A stretch of 23,929 nt of DNA from DASPTR01 sp964475545 (GTDB lineage Archaea > Thermoproteota > Bathyarchaeia > Bathyarchaeales > Bathycorpusculaceae), in the NCBI GenBank assembly GCA_964475545.1, contig CAYYXF010000011.1, positions 1 through 23,929 of the forward strand, given 5' to 3'. Below the pieces are notes generated by a model. The model made no database searches, had not been told where the DNA came from, and saw nothing but the letters and a program-made list of their open reading frames with translations. Made by a program: the position numbers and the translations under genes. Below, piece by piece: positions 23,633-23,929 of this stretch. The stretch's first letter is position 1, and each line of letters starts with the position of its first letter.

Positions 23633-23929
<297 letters not shown>

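Overview
The window is a compact, protein-coding stretch of an archaeal chromosome. The right edge carries the 3' end of an archaeal 16S rRNA gene on the minus strand. The protein genes include hallmark archaeal ones: TATA-binding protein, RadA, the tRNA G10 methyltransferase, RNase Z, a Sec11-type signal peptidase, a two-subunit class I fumarase, an Lhr helicase and an NEMF/Rqc2-type protein. TATA-like boxes sit 35-55 bases before many starts, and GGAGG-type ribosome binding sites match the CCUCC tail of the 16S. A small zinc-knuckle protein with Cren7-like sequence, together with the overall gene style, suggests a TACK-group archaeon, possibly Bathyarchaeia. That placement is inference. I see no mobile element, CRISPR array, tRNA or integrase.

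Left part (1-5300). A plus-strand run encodes the C-terminal part of PRPP synthetase (cut by the window edge), the tRNA G10 methyltransferase and RNase Z, the last two being tRNA-maturation enzymes. It meets tail to tail, with overlapping stop codons, a minus-strand set: a sugar-phosphate-isomerase-like TIM barrel, a YkgJ-type cysteine-cluster protein, a hotdog thioesterase paired with a small SAM methyltransferase that seems to start at CTG, and a cysteine-rich 110-residue protein.

Middle (5400-13700). A large Lhr helicase lies on the minus strand, with its likely start at an internal TTG. Then come, on the plus strand, a 56-residue Cren7-like zinc-knuckle protein, signal peptidase and TBP. 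A minus-strand pair encodes a UlaG-like metallo-hydrolase and orotate phosphoribosyltransferase. These are followed on the plus strand by a complete LarA-type nickel enzyme and a GNAT acetyltransferase.

Right part (13700-23929). A three-gene minus-strand cassette of unknown membrane and surface proteins (two membrane proteins flanking an anchored protein with two beta repeats) is the least explained unit. It is followed by fumarase alpha and beta, RadA with an overlapping helical gene of unknown function, a small three-helix membrane protein, an aldolase of the DapA family with HOGA-like motifs, the NEMF/Rqc2 homologue, a 50-residue zinc-ribbon protein, an unknown coiled-coil protein, and the 16S gene. 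No tRNA-Ala or 23S follows the 16S within the window, so the rRNA genes appear to be unlinked.

The content is mostly housekeeping: nucleotide synthesis (prs, pyrE), tRNA maturation, transcription, recombination, secretion, ribosome quality control and central carbon metabolism. I did not find a clear new defence or mobile system. The most novel-looking pieces are the membrane cassette at 13976-15690, the Cren7-like protein and the small zinc-ribbon genes.
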